Shown piece by piece: positions 8,388 through 18,236 of a stretch of DNA of 60,484 nucleotides (position 1 is its first letter; each line of letters begins with the position of its first letter). The notes beneath the pieces were generated by a model, which was not told the DNA's origin, did no database searches, and saw nothing but the letters and a program-made list of their open reading frames with translations. The translations under genes were made by a program, and so were the position numbers. Source of the stretch: Lapillicoccus sp. (lineage in GTDB: Bacteria > Actinomycetota > Actinomycetes > Actinomycetales > Dermatophilaceae); the NCBI RefSeq assembly GCF_025353065.1, contig NZ_JANXRJ010000026.1, positions 1 to 60,484 on the forward strand, in the 5' to 3' direction.

Positions 8388-9746
8388 ATGGACGCAGACT
8401 CTTTCCGTACGAGGGGAATCTCCCGAAGAACCCTGCTGCAGTCGGCGGCGCTGGGCGCCGTGGGCCTCGGGACGACGGCAGCGCTCGGTGGGTGCGGGAG
8501 CCCACTCGCGGCCGGCCTCGCCGGCAGCGCGCTCGACCCGGGGGTGGTGACCTTCTGGAACCTCTTCGGCGGCGGTGACGGGGTCCGGCTGACGACCATG
8601 CTCGACGCCTACCGCACGCAGCACGGCGCCGGCTCGCTGACCGCATCGACCTTCGCGTGGGGCGACCCCTACTACACGAAGCTCACCCTTGCCACGGTCG
8701 GCCAGAAGGCGCCCAACGTCGCCGTCGCCCACCTCACCCGGATGCAGAACCTCGCTGCCGCAGACCTGCTGACGCCGATCACGGACGCCATGCTCAGCTC
8801 GGTCGGCCTGGCGGCCGCCGACTTCAACCAGAACGTCTGGAAGAGCCAGCAGCGCGACGGCAAGAACTACGCGATCCCCCTCGACACCCACCCCTTCGTC
8901 CTCTTCTACAACGTCGAGGTCTGCCGGAAGGCCGGCCTGCTCACCCCGGAGGGGGCGCTCAAGCCGATCCAGGGTGTGGCCGAGTGGGAGGCCGCACTGA
9001 CGGCCGCGCAGAAGGCCACCGGCGCGTATGCCCTCGGCGTGGCCAACGTCAACGAGTACGCCACCCCGTGGCGCATGTTCCAGACCTTCTACTCCCAGAT
9101 GGACGGCAACACCCCGTTCCTCGGGGACAACGGCAAGACGCTCACCCTCAACGAGGACCTGGCGGTCAAGACGTTGGCCTACATCCAGCGGATGAGCGCC
9201 AAGGGCTGGATCCCCAAGACGGCGGACTACGGCGGGTCCGAGACGATGATGTTCACCGGCAAGGCCGCCTTCTACCTCCAGGGCGAGTGGGAGCTGACGA
9301 CCGCGCAGGCGGTCCCGGGCCTGAAGTTCGGGATGGCGCCGATCCCGCAGCTGTTCGACAAGAAGGCCGTCCAGGCCGACTCGCACACCTTCGTGCTCCC
9401 CAAGCTCGACCGCACCCCGGAGCAGCTCACCCGGGACATGGGCTTCATCAAGTTCATGATGGAGCAGAGCGTGACCTGGGCCAAGGGCGGACACATCCCG
9501 TCCTACCTGCCGACGCTCAGCAGCGCGGACTACAAGGCGCTCGAGCCGCAGGCGAGCTATGCCTCGGTCGCCGACTACACCGTCTTCGACTCCCTCGCGT
9601 GGTACTCGGGGTCGGGCTCGTCCTTCGAGAACATCGTCGGCTCCCAGATCGGCCTCGTCCAGCAGGGCCTGTCGTCTCCGACCGACGCCCTGTCGAGCAT
9701 CCGCAAGCAGCTCGGTCCGTATCTGTCCGCCGCCAACCCGCTCTGA
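8388..9746 (+). CDS. Sugar ABC transporter substrate-binding lipoprotein
   Basis: A 452-residue extracellular solute-binding protein (family 1). The N-terminus GISRRTLLQSAALGAVGLG is a twin-arginine signal that ends in the lipobox LGGC, so it should be folded before export and lipid-anchored. FWNLFGGGDG and the later GEWELTTAQ stretch fit CUT1 sugar-binding proteins. ATG 8388 is chosen because the Tat signal begins 10 residues later and GGAAGG lies upstream; an in-frame ATG 78 nt upstream overlaps the promoter. It heads an operon with two permeases and araBDA, so it probably binds arabinose or arabino-oligosaccharides. No ATPase is encoded nearby; a shared MsiK-type ATPase elsewhere is usual. 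Confidence 0.88.
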   Translation: MDADSFRTRGISRRTLLQSAALGAVGLGTTAALGGCGSPLAAGLAGSALDPGVVTFWNLFGGGDGVRLTTMLDAYRTQHGAGSLTASTFAWGDPYYTKLTLATVGQKAPNVAVAHLTRMQNLAAADLLTPITDAMLSSVGLAAADFNQNVWKSQQRDGKNYAIPLDTHPFVLFYNVEVCRKAGLLTPEGALKPIQGVAEWEAALTAAQKATGAYALGVANVNEYATPWRMFQTFYSQMDGNTPFLGDNGKTLTLNEDLAVKTLAYIQRMSAKGWIPKTADYGGSETMMFTGKAAFYLQGEWELTTAQAVPGLKFGMAPIPQLFDKKAVQADSHTFVLPKLDRTPEQLTRDMGFIKFMMEQSVTWAKGGHIPSYLPTLSSADYKALEPQASYASVADYTVFDSLAWYSGSGSSFENIVGSQIGLVQQGLSSPTDALSSIRKQLGPYLSAANPL

Positions 9747-9773
9747 CCCGCGGACCGCGAGGAGATCATCACC

Positions 9774-10721
9774 ATGACCACTGAGACCCCGTCCCTCCCC
9801 CGCACCCGGCCACCGGCCACCAGCCCTCCGAGGGCCGAGGCACCCACGGCCGTCGAGCGCGAACGACCCGCCTGGCTCTTCCTCGCGCCGTTCTCGATCA
9901 TGTATCTCCTCTTCCTCGTCGGTCCGACGATCTACATGATCGTCGCGAGCCTCTACAACACCAGCCTGGTGAAGTCGGGGCTCGGCACCTTCGCCGGACT
10001 GAGCAACTACGTCGAGGTGCTCGGCCGCCCCGATTTCCAGTCGGCCATGGGACACACGGTGCTCTTCACCGTGCTGACGACCCCGCCCCTGGTGATCCTG
10101 GCCTTCGTCTTCGCCGTCCTCGCCAACCGGATCCGCCGCGGCCAGTGGTTCTTCCGGCTGGCCTTCTTCCTGCCCTTCGTGCTCCCCTCCGCGTCGATCG
10201 CCCTGATCTGGGTCTTCATCTTCATGCCGGACACGGGGCTGCTCAACCTCGTCCAGGGCTGGCTCGGGATGACCCCCAGCGCCGTTCTCGCCGACCCGAA
10301 CTGGGCCATGTGGGGCATCGCGGCCGCCACGGTGTGGTGGACCATCGGCATCAACTTCGTGCTCTACCTGGCGGGTCTGCAGGACGTGCCGCGCGAGGTC
10401 TACGAGGCCGCCGCGATCGACGGCGCGTCACCGTGGCAGCAGATCCGCTACCTCACGATCCCGCTCCTCGGGCGCACGACCACCCTCGTCGTCCTGCTGC
10501 AGATCATCGCCAGCCTGAAGATCTTCGACCAGGTCTTCCTGATGACCTCCGGCGGACCGGGGCAGGCGACCCAGGTGGCGCTGACCTTCATCGCCGGAGT
10601 CGGTTTCACCGATAACCGGATCGGCGTCGCCTCCGCGGCCTCGGTCGTGCTCTTCGTCGTCATCATGCTCATCGCCGCCGCCCGACAGGGACTCACCCGA
10701 TTCCAGAACGCGAGGGCCTGA
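9774..10721 (+). CDS. Sugar ABC transporter permease, MalF type
   Basis: A 315-residue inner-membrane permease with six membrane segments after a cytoplasmic N-terminal tail of about 35 residues. The EAA loop that contacts the ATPase reads EVYEAAAIDGASPWQQIRYL. It starts 28 nt after the binding-protein gene with GAGGAG before the ATG, and is followed 2 nt later by its partner permease. Together they form the channel for the arabinoside taken up by the lipoprotein. Confidence 0.9.
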   Translation: MTTETPSLPRTRPPATSPPRAEAPTAVERERPAWLFLAPFSIMYLLFLVGPTIYMIVASLYNTSLVKSGLGTFAGLSNYVEVLGRPDFQSAMGHTVLFTVLTTPPLVILAFVFAVLANRIRRGQWFFRLAFFLPFVLPSASIALIWVFIFMPDTGLLNLVQGWLGMTPSAVLADPNWAMWGIAAATVWWTIGINFVLYLAGLQDVPREVYEAAAIDGASPWQQIRYLTIPLLGRTTTLVVLLQIIASLKIFDQVFLMTSGGPGQATQVALTFIAGVGFTDNRIGVASAASVVLFVVIMLIAAARQGLTRFQNARA

Positions 10722-10723
10722 CC

Positions 10724-11638
10724 ATGGCCAGCACGACCATCCAGAAGACCCCCGGCATCTCTGCCGCGGCACCCCCACCCGCGCGGTCCGGCTCCGGAGG
10801 CGGTCGGGTCCAGCAGGACTCACGCAGCTTCACGATCATCAGCCGGGTGCTGCTGATCTTCTTCGCCCTGCTGTGGCTGGTCCCGACCCTCTGGGCCATC
10901 CGCACGTCCCTGGTCTCGAACGCGACCGCGTCGCTCGGGGCGAGTGCCGTGCTCACCGACACCAGCCCCACCCTGCACTCCTACTCCGTGCTGCTGCAGA
11001 GCGGCGACATCTGGAACTGGTACATGTCCAGCGCGATCACCTCGGTCGCCACCGTCGCCCTGACGGTGCTGTTCGCCTCGATGGCCGGATTCGCGTTGTC
11101 CCGCATGGTCTTCCGCGGTCGGAAGGTCGTCTTCATCCTCATGATCATCGGCATCATGGTGCCGACCCAGGTGCTCGTCGTGCCGATCTTCCGTGAGCTC
11201 AGCGCGATGCACCTGCTCAACACCTACTGGTCGGTGATCCTGCCGCAGGTGCCGGCGGTCATCGCCGTCTTCATCTTCAAGCAGTTCTTCGACGGGCTGC
11301 CCAAGGAGTACGAGGAGTCAGCACGCATCGACGGTGCGGGGTTCTGGCGGATCTACTGGTCGATCATCCTGCCCCTGTCCAGGCCGGTCCTGTCGGCGGT
11401 CAGCATCCTCACCTTCGTCACCGTCTGGAACAACCTCATCCTGCCGTTGTTCACCCTCTCCAACCCCAAGCTCATGACGATCCCCGTCGGGCTCGCCACG
11501 GTCCAGGGCTCCTACGGCCAGCGCCTCGCCGACATCCAGGCCTCGGCCATCCTCGGCGCCCTGCCGCTGATCATCATCTACTTCTTCTTCCAGCGCCGGA
11601 TCATCGAGGGCGTCGCGGGCGTCGGGGTCAAGGGATGA
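10724..11638 (+). CDS. Sugar ABC transporter permease, MalG type
   Basis: A 304-residue permease with six membrane segments and the EAA loop EYEESARIDGAGFWRIYWSI. The first 35 residues are a Pro/Gly-rich cytoplasmic tail. It begins just after the MalF-type gene and its stop overlaps the araB start as ATGA, so translation is coupled to sugar catabolism. Confidence 0.9.
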   Translation: MASTTIQKTPGISAAAPPPARSGSGGGRVQQDSRSFTIISRVLLIFFALLWLVPTLWAIRTSLVSNATASLGASAVLTDTSPTLHSYSVLLQSGDIWNWYMSSAITSVATVALTVLFASMAGFALSRMVFRGRKVVFILMIIGIMVPTQVLVVPIFRELSAMHLLNTYWSVILPQVPAVIAVFIFKQFFDGLPKEYEESARIDGAGFWRIYWSIILPLSRPVLSAVSILTFVTVWNNLILPLFTLSNPKLMTIPVGLATVQGSYGQRLADIQASAILGALPLIIIYFFFQRRIIEGVAGVGVKG

Positions 11639-13425
11639 GCACGAGCACCACGGACGAGCAGTATGTCGTGGGGGTCGACTACGGCACGCTCTCGGGTCGG
11701 GCCGTCGTGGTCCGGGTGCGCGACGGCGCGGAGCTCGCGACCGCCGTCCACGACTACCCGCATACTGTGATGGACCGGGAGCTGACCACCGGGCCGGCAA
11801 CGGGGACAGCCCTGCCCGTCGACTGGGCCCTGCAGGTGCCGGCCGACTACGTCGAGGTCCTGCAGGTCGCGGTCCCGCGGGCGATCGCCGACGCGGGCAT
11901 CGACGTCGCGCAGGTCATCGGGATCGGCACGGACTTCACGGCGTGCACGATCCTGCCCGTCGACGCGCACGGCACCCCGCTCAGCGAGCTCGACCGGTGG
12001 GCCGAGCGCCCGCACGCCTACGTCAAGCTCTGGCGGCACCACGCGGCACAGCGGCAGGCGGACCGCATCACCGACCTCGCGCACGTGCGCGACGAGCCCT
12101 GGATCGGACGTTACGGCGGCCGGATCTCCTCGGAGTGGGAGTTTGCCAAGATGCTCCAGGTCCTCGAGGAGGACCCTGCGGTGTATGCCGCGACGGACCG
12201 GTTCGTCGAGGCGGCGGACTGGATCGTGTGGCAGCTCTGCGGTCGCTACGTGCGCAACGCGTGCACCGCCGGCTACAAGGGCATCTACCAGGACGGCCGC
12301 TATCCGAGCGCGGACTTCCTCGCCGCTCTCGACCCCGGCTTCGCGGACGTCGTCAGCACCAAGCTCGAGCAGGAGATCGGCCAGCTCGGCTCTCCCGCAG
12401 GGCGGCTCACCGCCCAGGCCGCAGCCTGGACCGGACTGCCCGAGGGCATCGTCGTCGCCGTCGGCAACGTGGATGCGCACGTCACGGCGGCGGCGGCGGA
12501 CGCCTGCGCACCGGGTCAGATGACCGCGATCATGGGCACGTCCACGTGCCACGTGATGAACAGCGACCAGCTGGCCGAGGTCCCGGGGATGTGTGGTGTC
12601 GTCGACGGCGGGATCGTCCGCGGCCTCTGGGGCTACGAGGCGGGACAGAGCGGCGTGGGCGACATCTTCGGCTGGTTCGTCGACACCTCCGTCCCCGCCG
12701 ACTACCTCGCCCGAGCCGACGCCGACGGTCGCTCGGTGCACGAGCTCCTCAGCGACCTCGCCGAGGCCCAGCCCGTCGGCGCCCACGGTCTCGTCGCGCT
12801 CGACTGGCACTCCGGCAACCGCTCGGTGCTCGTCGACCACGAGCTGTCCGCCGTGGTGGTCGGGCAGACCCTCGCGACCCGGCCGGAGGACACCTACCGC
12901 GCGCTGCTCGAGGCGACGGCGTTCGGCACCCGCACCATCGTCGAGGCCTTCGAGCATTCCGGCGTGCCCGTCACCGAGCTCGTCGTCGCCGGAGGGCTGC
13001 TGAAGAACCGGTTCCTCATGCAGCTGTATGCCGACGTCACCCGCCTGCCGCTGTCGACGATCACCTCGACGCAGGGGCCCGCGCTCGGGTCGGCGATCCA
13101 CGCGGCCGTAGCGGCCGGCGCCTACCCCGACGTGCCGACGGCGGGTGCGGCCATGGGCGGGCGGACCGTCGCGGCATACCGGCCTCGCGAGGAGCAGTCG
13201 CGTTCCTACGACACGCTGTTCGCGCACTACACCGCCCTGCACGAGCACTTCGGTCGGCCCGGTCCGGGACGCGACATCCTCTACGGCCTGCGGGCCATCC
13301 GCCGGGAAGCGCTGGCCCGCGCGGGGTCCTCGCCGGCCGGGTCACCCCAGCCCGACGCACCGTCGGAGCCTGCGGAACCCTCCGGGTCGGAGCCCTACGA
13401 GGCGTATACCAAGGTGTCCCGGTGA
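11635..13425 (+). CDS. araB: Ribulokinase
   Basis: A 596-residue FGGY-family kinase that phosphorylates L-ribulose to L-ribulose 5-phosphate with ATP. The N-terminal phosphate loop VVGVDYGTLSGRAVVV, the substrate-site stretch GIGTDFTACTILPVD, the GTSTCHVM segment and the late VAGGLLKNRFLMQLYADV adenosine motif are typical of AraB. The C-terminal 40 residues are a Ser/Pro-rich extension. The ATG overlaps the stop of the upstream permease and the TGA overlaps the GTG of araD (GTGA). It is the second step of arabinose breakdown here. Confidence 0.93.
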   Translation: MSTSTTDEQYVVGVDYGTLSGRAVVVRVRDGAELATAVHDYPHTVMDRELTTGPATGTALPVDWALQVPADYVEVLQVAVPRAIADAGIDVAQVIGIGTDFTACTILPVDAHGTPLSELDRWAERPHAYVKLWRHHAAQRQADRITDLAHVRDEPWIGRYGGRISSEWEFAKMLQVLEEDPAVYAATDRFVEAADWIVWQLCGRYVRNACTAGYKGIYQDGRYPSADFLAALDPGFADVVSTKLEQEIGQLGSPAGRLTAQAAAWTGLPEGIVVAVGNVDAHVTAAAADACAPGQMTAIMGTSTCHVMNSDQLAEVPGMCGVVDGGIVRGLWGYEAGQSGVGDIFGWFVDTSVPADYLARADADGRSVHELLSDLAEAQPVGAHGLVALDWHSGNRSVLVDHELSAVVVGQTLATRPEDTYRALLEATAFGTRTIVEAFEHSGVPVTELVVAGGLLKNRFLMQLYADVTRLPLSTITSTQGPALGSAIHAAVAAGAYPDVPTAGAAMGGRTVAAYRPREEQSRSYDTLFAHYTALHEHFGRPGPGRDILYGLRAIRREALARAGSSPAGSPQPDAPSEPAEPSGSEPYEAYTKVSR

Positions 13426-14141
13426 CCGCCGACCTGGTGTCCTACGACGCGGACGTGCGGCGTGACGTGCAGCAGGTGCGCGAGATCGTCTGCGCCCTGC
13501 ACGCCGAGCTGCCCCGGTGGGAGCTCGTGGCGTGGACCGCGGGCAACGTCTCGCAGCGGGTCCCGGGCGCCGACCTCTTCGTCATCAAGCCGTCGGGCGT
13601 CTCCTACGACGAGCTGACACCGGAGTCGATGGTGGTCTGCGACCTGCAGGGGCGGCTGGTGGAGGGGGAGCACGCCCCCTCGTCCGACACCGCCGCGCAC
13701 GCCTACGTCTACGCGCACCTGCCGCACGTCGGCGGCGTCGTGCACACGCACTCGACCTACGCCACGGCGTGGGCGGCGCGCGGCGAGGAGATCCCCTGCG
13801 TCCTCACGATGATGGCCGACGAGTTCGGCGGGCCCGTGCCGGTCGGCCCGTTCGCCGTCATCGGCGACGACTCGATCGGCCGGGGCATCGTCGAGACCCT
13901 GCGGGACTCGCGCAGCCCGGCGGTGCTGATGCGCAACCACGGGCCCTTCACGATCGGCCGCGACGGGCGGGCGGCGGTCAAGGCCGCCGTCCTCGTCGAG
14001 GAGGTCGCCCGGACGGTCCACCTCGCGCGCCAGCTCGGCGCCCCCATGCCCATCGACCAGGAGCACATCGACTCGCTCTACGCGCGCTACCAGAACGTCT
14101 ACGGCCAGCAGCCCGTGCCCGCCACCCGACCGCCCGACTGA
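13422..14141 (+). CDS. araD: L-ribulose-5-phosphate 4-epimerase
   Basis: A 239-residue class II aldolase-fold enzyme that converts L-ribulose 5-phosphate to D-xylulose 5-phosphate. Features are the phosphate-binding TAGNVSQR and [11 protein letters not shown] stretches, the zinc ligands in [15 protein letters not shown], and the second His in [10 protein letters not shown]. The C-terminal [10 protein letters not shown] is characteristic of AraD. GTG 13422 overlaps the araB stop and has AAGG 8 nt upstream. Longer in-frame sequence upstream overlaps araB and is not real. Confidence 0.92.
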   Translation: MTADLVSYDADVRRDVQQVREIVCALHAELPRWELVAWTAGNVSQRVPGADLFVIKPSGVSYDELTPESMVVCDLQGRLVEGEHAPSSDTAAHAYVYAHLPHVGGVVHTHSTYATAWAARGEEIPCVLTMMADEFGGPVPVGPFAVIGDDSIGRGIVETLRDSRSPAVLMRNHGPFTIGRDGRAAVKAAVLVEEVARTVHLARQLGAPMPIDQEHIDSLYARYQNVYGQQPVPATRPPD

Positions 14142-14158
14142 TCGAGGAGATCGAGAGA

Positions 14159-15667
14159 ATGACGAACGACACTGCGACGCAACAGGTCTGGTTCCTGACG
14201 GGCAGCCAGGACCTCTACGGGGAGGACACCCTCGCGCAGGTGGCCCGGCAGTCGCAGGACGTGGCCAAGATCCTCGGGGCGGCGTCCGAGGTGCCGGTCG
14301 AGATCGTCTGGAAGCCGGTGCTCAAGGACTCCGCCGCGATCCGGGCGGCGGCCCTCGAGGCCAACCAGGACGACCGCTGCATCGGCCTCATCGCCTGGAT
14401 GCACACCTTCTCGCCGGCGAAGATGTGGATCCGCGGCCTGACCGCGCTGCAGAAACCGTTGCTGCACCTGCACACCCAGGCCAACGTCGAGCTCCCCTGG
14501 GCCACCATCGACATGGACTTCATGAACCTCAACCAGGCGGCACACGGCGATCGCGAGTTCGCCTACATCCAGTCCCGGATCGGGATGGAGCGCACCACGG
14601 TGGTCGGCCACGTCAGCGACCCGAGGGTGACCTCCCGCGTGGGGACGTGGGCGCGGGCGGCCGCCGCCAACACCGCCTCCCGGTCGCTGCGGCTGGCCCG
14701 CTTCGGCGACACGATGCGCAACGTCGCCGACACCGAGGGCGACAAGACCGAGGCCGAGGTCCGGTTCGGCATCTCGGTCAACAGCTGGAGCGTCAACGAG
14801 CTGGTCGAGCGGGTGGACGGGGTCGGGGGCAGCGAGCTGGACCTCCTCGTCAAGGAGTACGAGGAGAGCTACGACGTCGTGCCGGAGCTGCGGCACGGGG
14901 GCGAGCGGCATACCTCGCTCCGGTATGCCGCGCAGCAGGAGCTGGGCCTGCGCTCCTTCCTCGAGGAGGGCGGGTTCACCGCCTTCACGACGAACTTCGA
15001 GGACCTCGGCGGCCTGCGGCAGCTGCCGGGGGTCGCGGTCCAGCGGCTGATGGCCTCGGGATACGGGTTCGGGGCCGAGGGCGACTGGAAGACCGCCGCG
15101 CTCGTGCGCCTGGCCAAGGTCATGGGCGCCGGCGCACCGGGGGGCGCGTCGCTCATGGAGGACTACTCCTACGACCTCACCCCGGGCTCCGAGCTGATCC
15201 TCGGCGCACACATGCTCGAGGTCTGCCCGTCGTTGACCACCTCCCGCCCGAAGCTGGAGATCCACCCGCTGGGGATCGGCGCGCGGGAGGACCCGGTCCG
15301 CCTCGTCTTCGACGCCGACCCGGGCCCGGCGGTCGTGGTCGGCATGACCGACATGCGCGACCGCTTCCGGCTGACCGCCAACGTCGTCGAGATCGTGCGC
15401 CCGCCGCAGCCGCTGCCCAAGCTGCCCGTGGCGCGGGCGGTCTGGCGTCCGCAGCCCGACTTCGCCACCGCCGTCCAGGCCTGGCTGACCGCGGGCAGCA
15501 CCCACCACACGGTGATGACGACGGCCGTGGGCATCGAGGCCTTCGAGGACCTCGCGCAGATGCTGGGGTCCGAGCTGCTCGTCATCGACGACGCCACCAC
15601 GACGCGGGAGTTCGCGCAGACCCTGCGGTGGAACGCGGCCTACTACCGGCTCGCCGACGGGCTCTGA
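14159..15667 (+). CDS. araA: L-arabinose isomerase
   Basis: A 502-residue manganese-dependent isomerase that converts L-arabinose to L-ribulose, the first cytosolic step. Metal and catalytic residues are in place by comparison with E. coli AraA: Glu308 ([12 protein letters not shown]), Glu334 (MEDYSYDL), His351 (GAHMLEV) and a His at 452-453 (STHHTVM). The N-terminal [12 protein letters not shown] is highly conserved. ATG 14159 follows GAGGAG by 10 nt and lies 17 nt after araD. It is the last gene of the operon; hairpins follow at once. Confidence 0.95.
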   Translation: MTNDTATQQVWFLTGSQDLYGEDTLAQVARQSQDVAKILGAASEVPVEIVWKPVLKDSAAIRAAALEANQDDRCIGLIAWMHTFSPAKMWIRGLTALQKPLLHLHTQANVELPWATIDMDFMNLNQAAHGDREFAYIQSRIGMERTTVVGHVSDPRVTSRVGTWARAAAANTASRSLRLARFGDTMRNVADTEGDKTEAEVRFGISVNSWSVNELVERVDGVGGSELDLLVKEYEESYDVVPELRHGGERHTSLRYAAQQELGLRSFLEEGGFTAFTTNFEDLGGLRQLPGVAVQRLMASGYGFGAEGDWKTAALVRLAKVMGAGAPGGASLMEDYSYDLTPGSELILGAHMLEVCPSLTTSRPKLEIHPLGIGAREDPVRLVFDADPGPAVVVGMTDMRDRFRLTANVVEIVRPPQPLPKLPVARAVWRPQPDFATAVQAWLTAGSTHHTVMTTAVGIEAFEDLAQMLGSELLVIDDATTTREFAQTLRWNAAYYRLADGL

Positions 15668-15671
15668 CCCG

Positions 15672-15746
15672 CTCGACTCGGTTGACCCGCCCGACTCGGA
15701 GTCGAGTCACCTGACGGAGTGCACGGGGAGTCGAGCGGCTCGACTC
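15672..15746. terminator. Cluster of hairpins built from CGACTC/GAGTCG after araA
   Basis: CGACTC (15692-15697) pairs with GAGTCG (15699-15704), and GAGTCGAG (15728-15735) pairs with CTCGACTC (15739-15746) across CGG. Further copies of the arm (TCGACTC at 15673, GGTCGAG at 15749) allow alternative pairings. It starts 5 nt after the araA stop, so transcription termination is the likely role. Confidence 0.55.
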
Positions 15747-15823
15747 CGGGTCGAGCAGCGTTTGCCGGGGGGCGGGCCGACCCCGGCGGTGTGAGTGTCG
15801 GTGCCGACGGGCACAGTGCAGAC

Positions 15824-17053
15824 ATGCCCGTTCTGCCGACGCCACCCTCTGCCGCCGACGGTGCCTCGGTGGACGACGTCGTGACGTGGGTGGCCGAGCA
15901 TCTCGGTGACCTGACCCTCGAAGGCCCCGGTGAGATCGCCGCGGGGGCCCTGCGCGGCGGCCAGCAGGCGGCCGACGCTGCCCTGGCCTCGCTGGACATC
16001 ACCGGCTACGCCCGGGACCGCAGCGTCGTCCTGCCCGTCTCCCGCCGCGGCGCCAGCCGGATGTCGCCCTACATCCGGCACGGTCTGGTGACCCTGCCGG
16101 AGGTCTGGTCGGCGGTGTCGGACGCCCCCTCCCGTGATCGCAGCCGCTACCGCGACGAGCTGCTGTGGCAGGAGTTCGCCCGGCACCTCTACGCCCGGGT
16201 CGGACGGGCCTCCGGGGAGGCGTTGACCCGGGAGCAGCCCCGCACGTCCGGCTGGGAGGACGAGCCCTGGCCGGCCGAGATGAACTGCATGAAGGCCGTG
16301 GTGGGCGAGCTGCACTCCGACGGGTGGCTGGTGAACCAGACCCGGATGTGGCTGGCGTCGCAGTGGGCCGTGCGCGCCGGGGCCGACTGGCGGGCCGGCG
16401 AGCAGGAGATGTTCGCGCACCTGCTGGACGGTTCGCGGGCGGCCAACCGGCTGGGGTGGCAGTGGACGGTGGGGACCGGCAGCGGCAAGCCATACGGCTT
16501 CAGTCGCTGGCAGGTGGAGAAGCGGGCGCCGTCGCTGTGCCGCGACTGCGCGCTGTCCTCAGCCTGCCCGATCGAGCAGTGGCCGGACGCCGAAGCCGGG
16601 CCTCAGGTGTCCGGGCCCGATCTGGGCAAGGCCCCCGTGCCGGCCGGACCCGCCGAGGTGGTCGGTGCCGGGACCGGCGAGCAGGTCTGGCTGACGGCCG
16701 AGTCCCTCGGTGTCTCGGACCCCGCGCTGGCGGCCGAGGAGGGCCGACCCGCGGTCTTCGTCTTCGACGAGCCGTTGCTGCGCCGACTGCGACTCTCCGG
16801 CAAGCGGCTCGTCTTCCTGGCCGAGACCCTCGGTGAGCTGGCCGGGCTCCGTGAGCTGGAGGTCCGTCGCGGCGTGGTGACGCAGGAGCTGGCTGGTCGG
16901 TCGCTGGCCGCCACCTGGGCACCGGTGCCCGGCTGGTCGCGGATCTCCCGGTTCCTCGAACCCGTCGAGGTGCACCCGTGGCCCTGGCTGGTGCGCCCGG
17001 GGACGGCGTCCGTCCGCTCCTTCAGCGCCTGGCGACGCGACAGCCACCGCTGA
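15824..17053 (+). CDS. Photolyase/cryptochrome-like flavoprotein with permuted domain order and a Cys cluster
   Basis: A 409-residue protein. Residues about 60-255 align with the C-terminal FAD-binding half of photolyases: ASRMSPYIRHGLV, YRDELLWQEFARHLY, HSDGWLVNQTRMWLASQWA, GWQWTVGTGSG. Residues about 285-405 resemble the N-terminal antenna domain: EQVWLTAESLGVSDPAL, VFVFDEPLL, LVFLAETLGELA, VRSFSAWRR. The usual order is therefore reversed. Cys155, Cys239, Cys242 and Cys248 resemble the four iron-sulfur ligands of bacterial FeS photolyases. DNA repair or light sensing is possible; neither is shown. ATG 15824 is uncertain (GTG 15791 is in frame), but GTG 15719 would start in the terminator. 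Confidence 0.75.
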   Translation: MPVLPTPPSAADGASVDDVVTWVAEHLGDLTLEGPGEIAAGALRGGQQAADAALASLDITGYARDRSVVLPVSRRGASRMSPYIRHGLVTLPEVWSAVSDAPSRDRSRYRDELLWQEFARHLYARVGRASGEALTREQPRTSGWEDEPWPAEMNCMKAVVGELHSDGWLVNQTRMWLASQWAVRAGADWRAGEQEMFAHLLDGSRAANRLGWQWTVGTGSGKPYGFSRWQVEKRAPSLCRDCALSSACPIEQWPDAEAGPQVSGPDLGKAPVPAGPAEVVGAGTGEQVWLTAESLGVSDPALAAEEGRPAVFVFDEPLLRRLRLSGKRLVFLAETLGELAGLRELEVRRGVVTQELAGRSLAATWAPVPGWSRISRFLEPVEVHPWPWLVRPGTASVRSFSAWRRDSHR

Positions 17054-17077
17054 GGATCCGGTCACCGGGTGGAGCCG

Positions 17078-18139
17078 TCACGGTCCTGACGTGGACGATC
17101 CCACCCACGAGGCGTCCTCCCCGGCCAGCGGCGCAGGGATATCACCGGTGTCGCGGTCGAGCTCGCGGGGGAGCCCGAAGCTGTCGAACAGGTCGAGGTC
17201 GAAGTAGGTCGTGACCGCGCTGACCCCGCCGCGGGCGAGGGTCAGCTGCTGGATCTGGAACGCGCGGTGGACGCCGTCCTGCTCGCGCATGTAGACGGCA
17301 TACGCCGGCTGTCCGTTGGCTCCGGAGGTCGCGACGAGCCGCATGTCGCCCGGGCCCTGCGCGGGGCAGTTGGTCGCGATGAGGACGCCGATCGCCTCGC
17401 GCCCCTGGTACCACCCCGTGAACGGCGGCATGTCCCAGACGGCGTCCTTCGTCAGGAGGGCGACGATGCCCTGGATGTCGTAGGCCTCGAAGGCGGCGAC
17501 ATAGCGCTCGAGCTGCGCCCGGACGGCAGGGTCGTCGACGGTCACCGACGCGTCGGCCCTCGGCGCGAGGTCGTCGACGTGGGCCCGGGCCCGCTGGAGG
17601 AGGCTGTTGACAGCGGCGACGCTCGTGTCGAGCACCGCGGCGACCTCGCTGGCCCGCCACTGGAGGACGTCACGCAGGATCAGGACCGCGCGCTGCTGGG
17701 GCGTGAGGTGCTGCAGCGCGGCGATGAAGGCGAGGCGGATGTTCTCGCTGGTGAGGGCGATCGCCTCGGGGTCGGTCGGGGTGGTGCCGACGCCGACGAG
17801 CCTGTCGGGCAGCGGCTCGAGCCAGGTGATCTCCGGTCGGGACTCGAGGGGGCCGTCGGGCGCCGAGGCCGGGGCGCCGAGACCGGTGGGCAGGGGTCGG
17901 CGTGCCCGGCCCTCGAGGTGGGTCAGGCAGGTATTGGTGGCGATCTGATACATCCACGTGCGCACCGAGGACCGCCCCTCGAAGCGGCCATAGCCCCGCC
18001 ACGCCCGCAGGTAGGTCTCCTGGACCTGGTCCTCGGCGTCGTGGACGGAGCCGAGCATCCGGTAGCAGTGCGCGATGAGCTCGCGGCGCAGCGGCTCGAC
18101 GAGGGCGAGGAAGTCGTGGTCGGTGACGACGGTCGTCAT
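17078..18139 (-). CDS. ECF sigma factor with C-terminal SnoaL-like domain (SigG/TIGR02960 type)
   Basis: A 353-residue sigma factor. Region 2 is at residues 20-90 (HCYRMLGSVHDAEDQVQETYLRAW) and region 4 at about 170-212 (LTPQQRAVLILRDVLQW, then the helix-turn-helix SEVAAVLDTSVAAVNSLLQR). Residues 225-335 form a SnoaL/NTF2-like domain (RYVAAFEAYDIQGIVALLTKDAVWDMPPF) that in this group replaces a separate anti-sigma factor and may sense a ligand. No anti-sigma gene is adjacent. TAGGTT ends 7 nt upstream of the ATG on the coding strand, so the message may be leaderless. The regulon is unknown. Confidence 0.85.
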   Translation of the reverse strand: MTTVVTDHDFLALVEPLRRELIAHCYRMLGSVHDAEDQVQETYLRAWRGYGRFEGRSSVRTWMYQIATNTCLTHLEGRARRPLPTGLGAPASAPDGPLESRPEITWLEPLPDRLVGVGTTPTDPEAIALTSENIRLAFIAALQHLTPQQRAVLILRDVLQWRASEVAAVLDTSVAAVNSLLQRARAHVDDLAPRADASVTVDDPAVRAQLERYVAAFEAYDIQGIVALLTKDAVWDMPPFTGWYQGREAIGVLIATNCPAQGPGDMRLVATSGANGQPAYAVYMREQDGVHRAFQIQQLTLARGGVSAVTTYFDLDLFDSFGLPRELDRDTGDIPAPLAGEDASWVGSSTSGP

Positions 18140-18236
18140 GGGAGGAACCTACGGGACGGCGCCGACATCCGGTGGCGTCAGCGTCGGCCAGCCTGGGCCA
18201 GCGTGGGTCTCGGCCACTCGAGCGCCGTATGCCGGG

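Noticed and set aside
8349..10055. 568-codon frame on the minus strand
   Set aside because: Antisense to the binding-protein and permease genes; His, Asp, Gly and Arg rich shadow composition.
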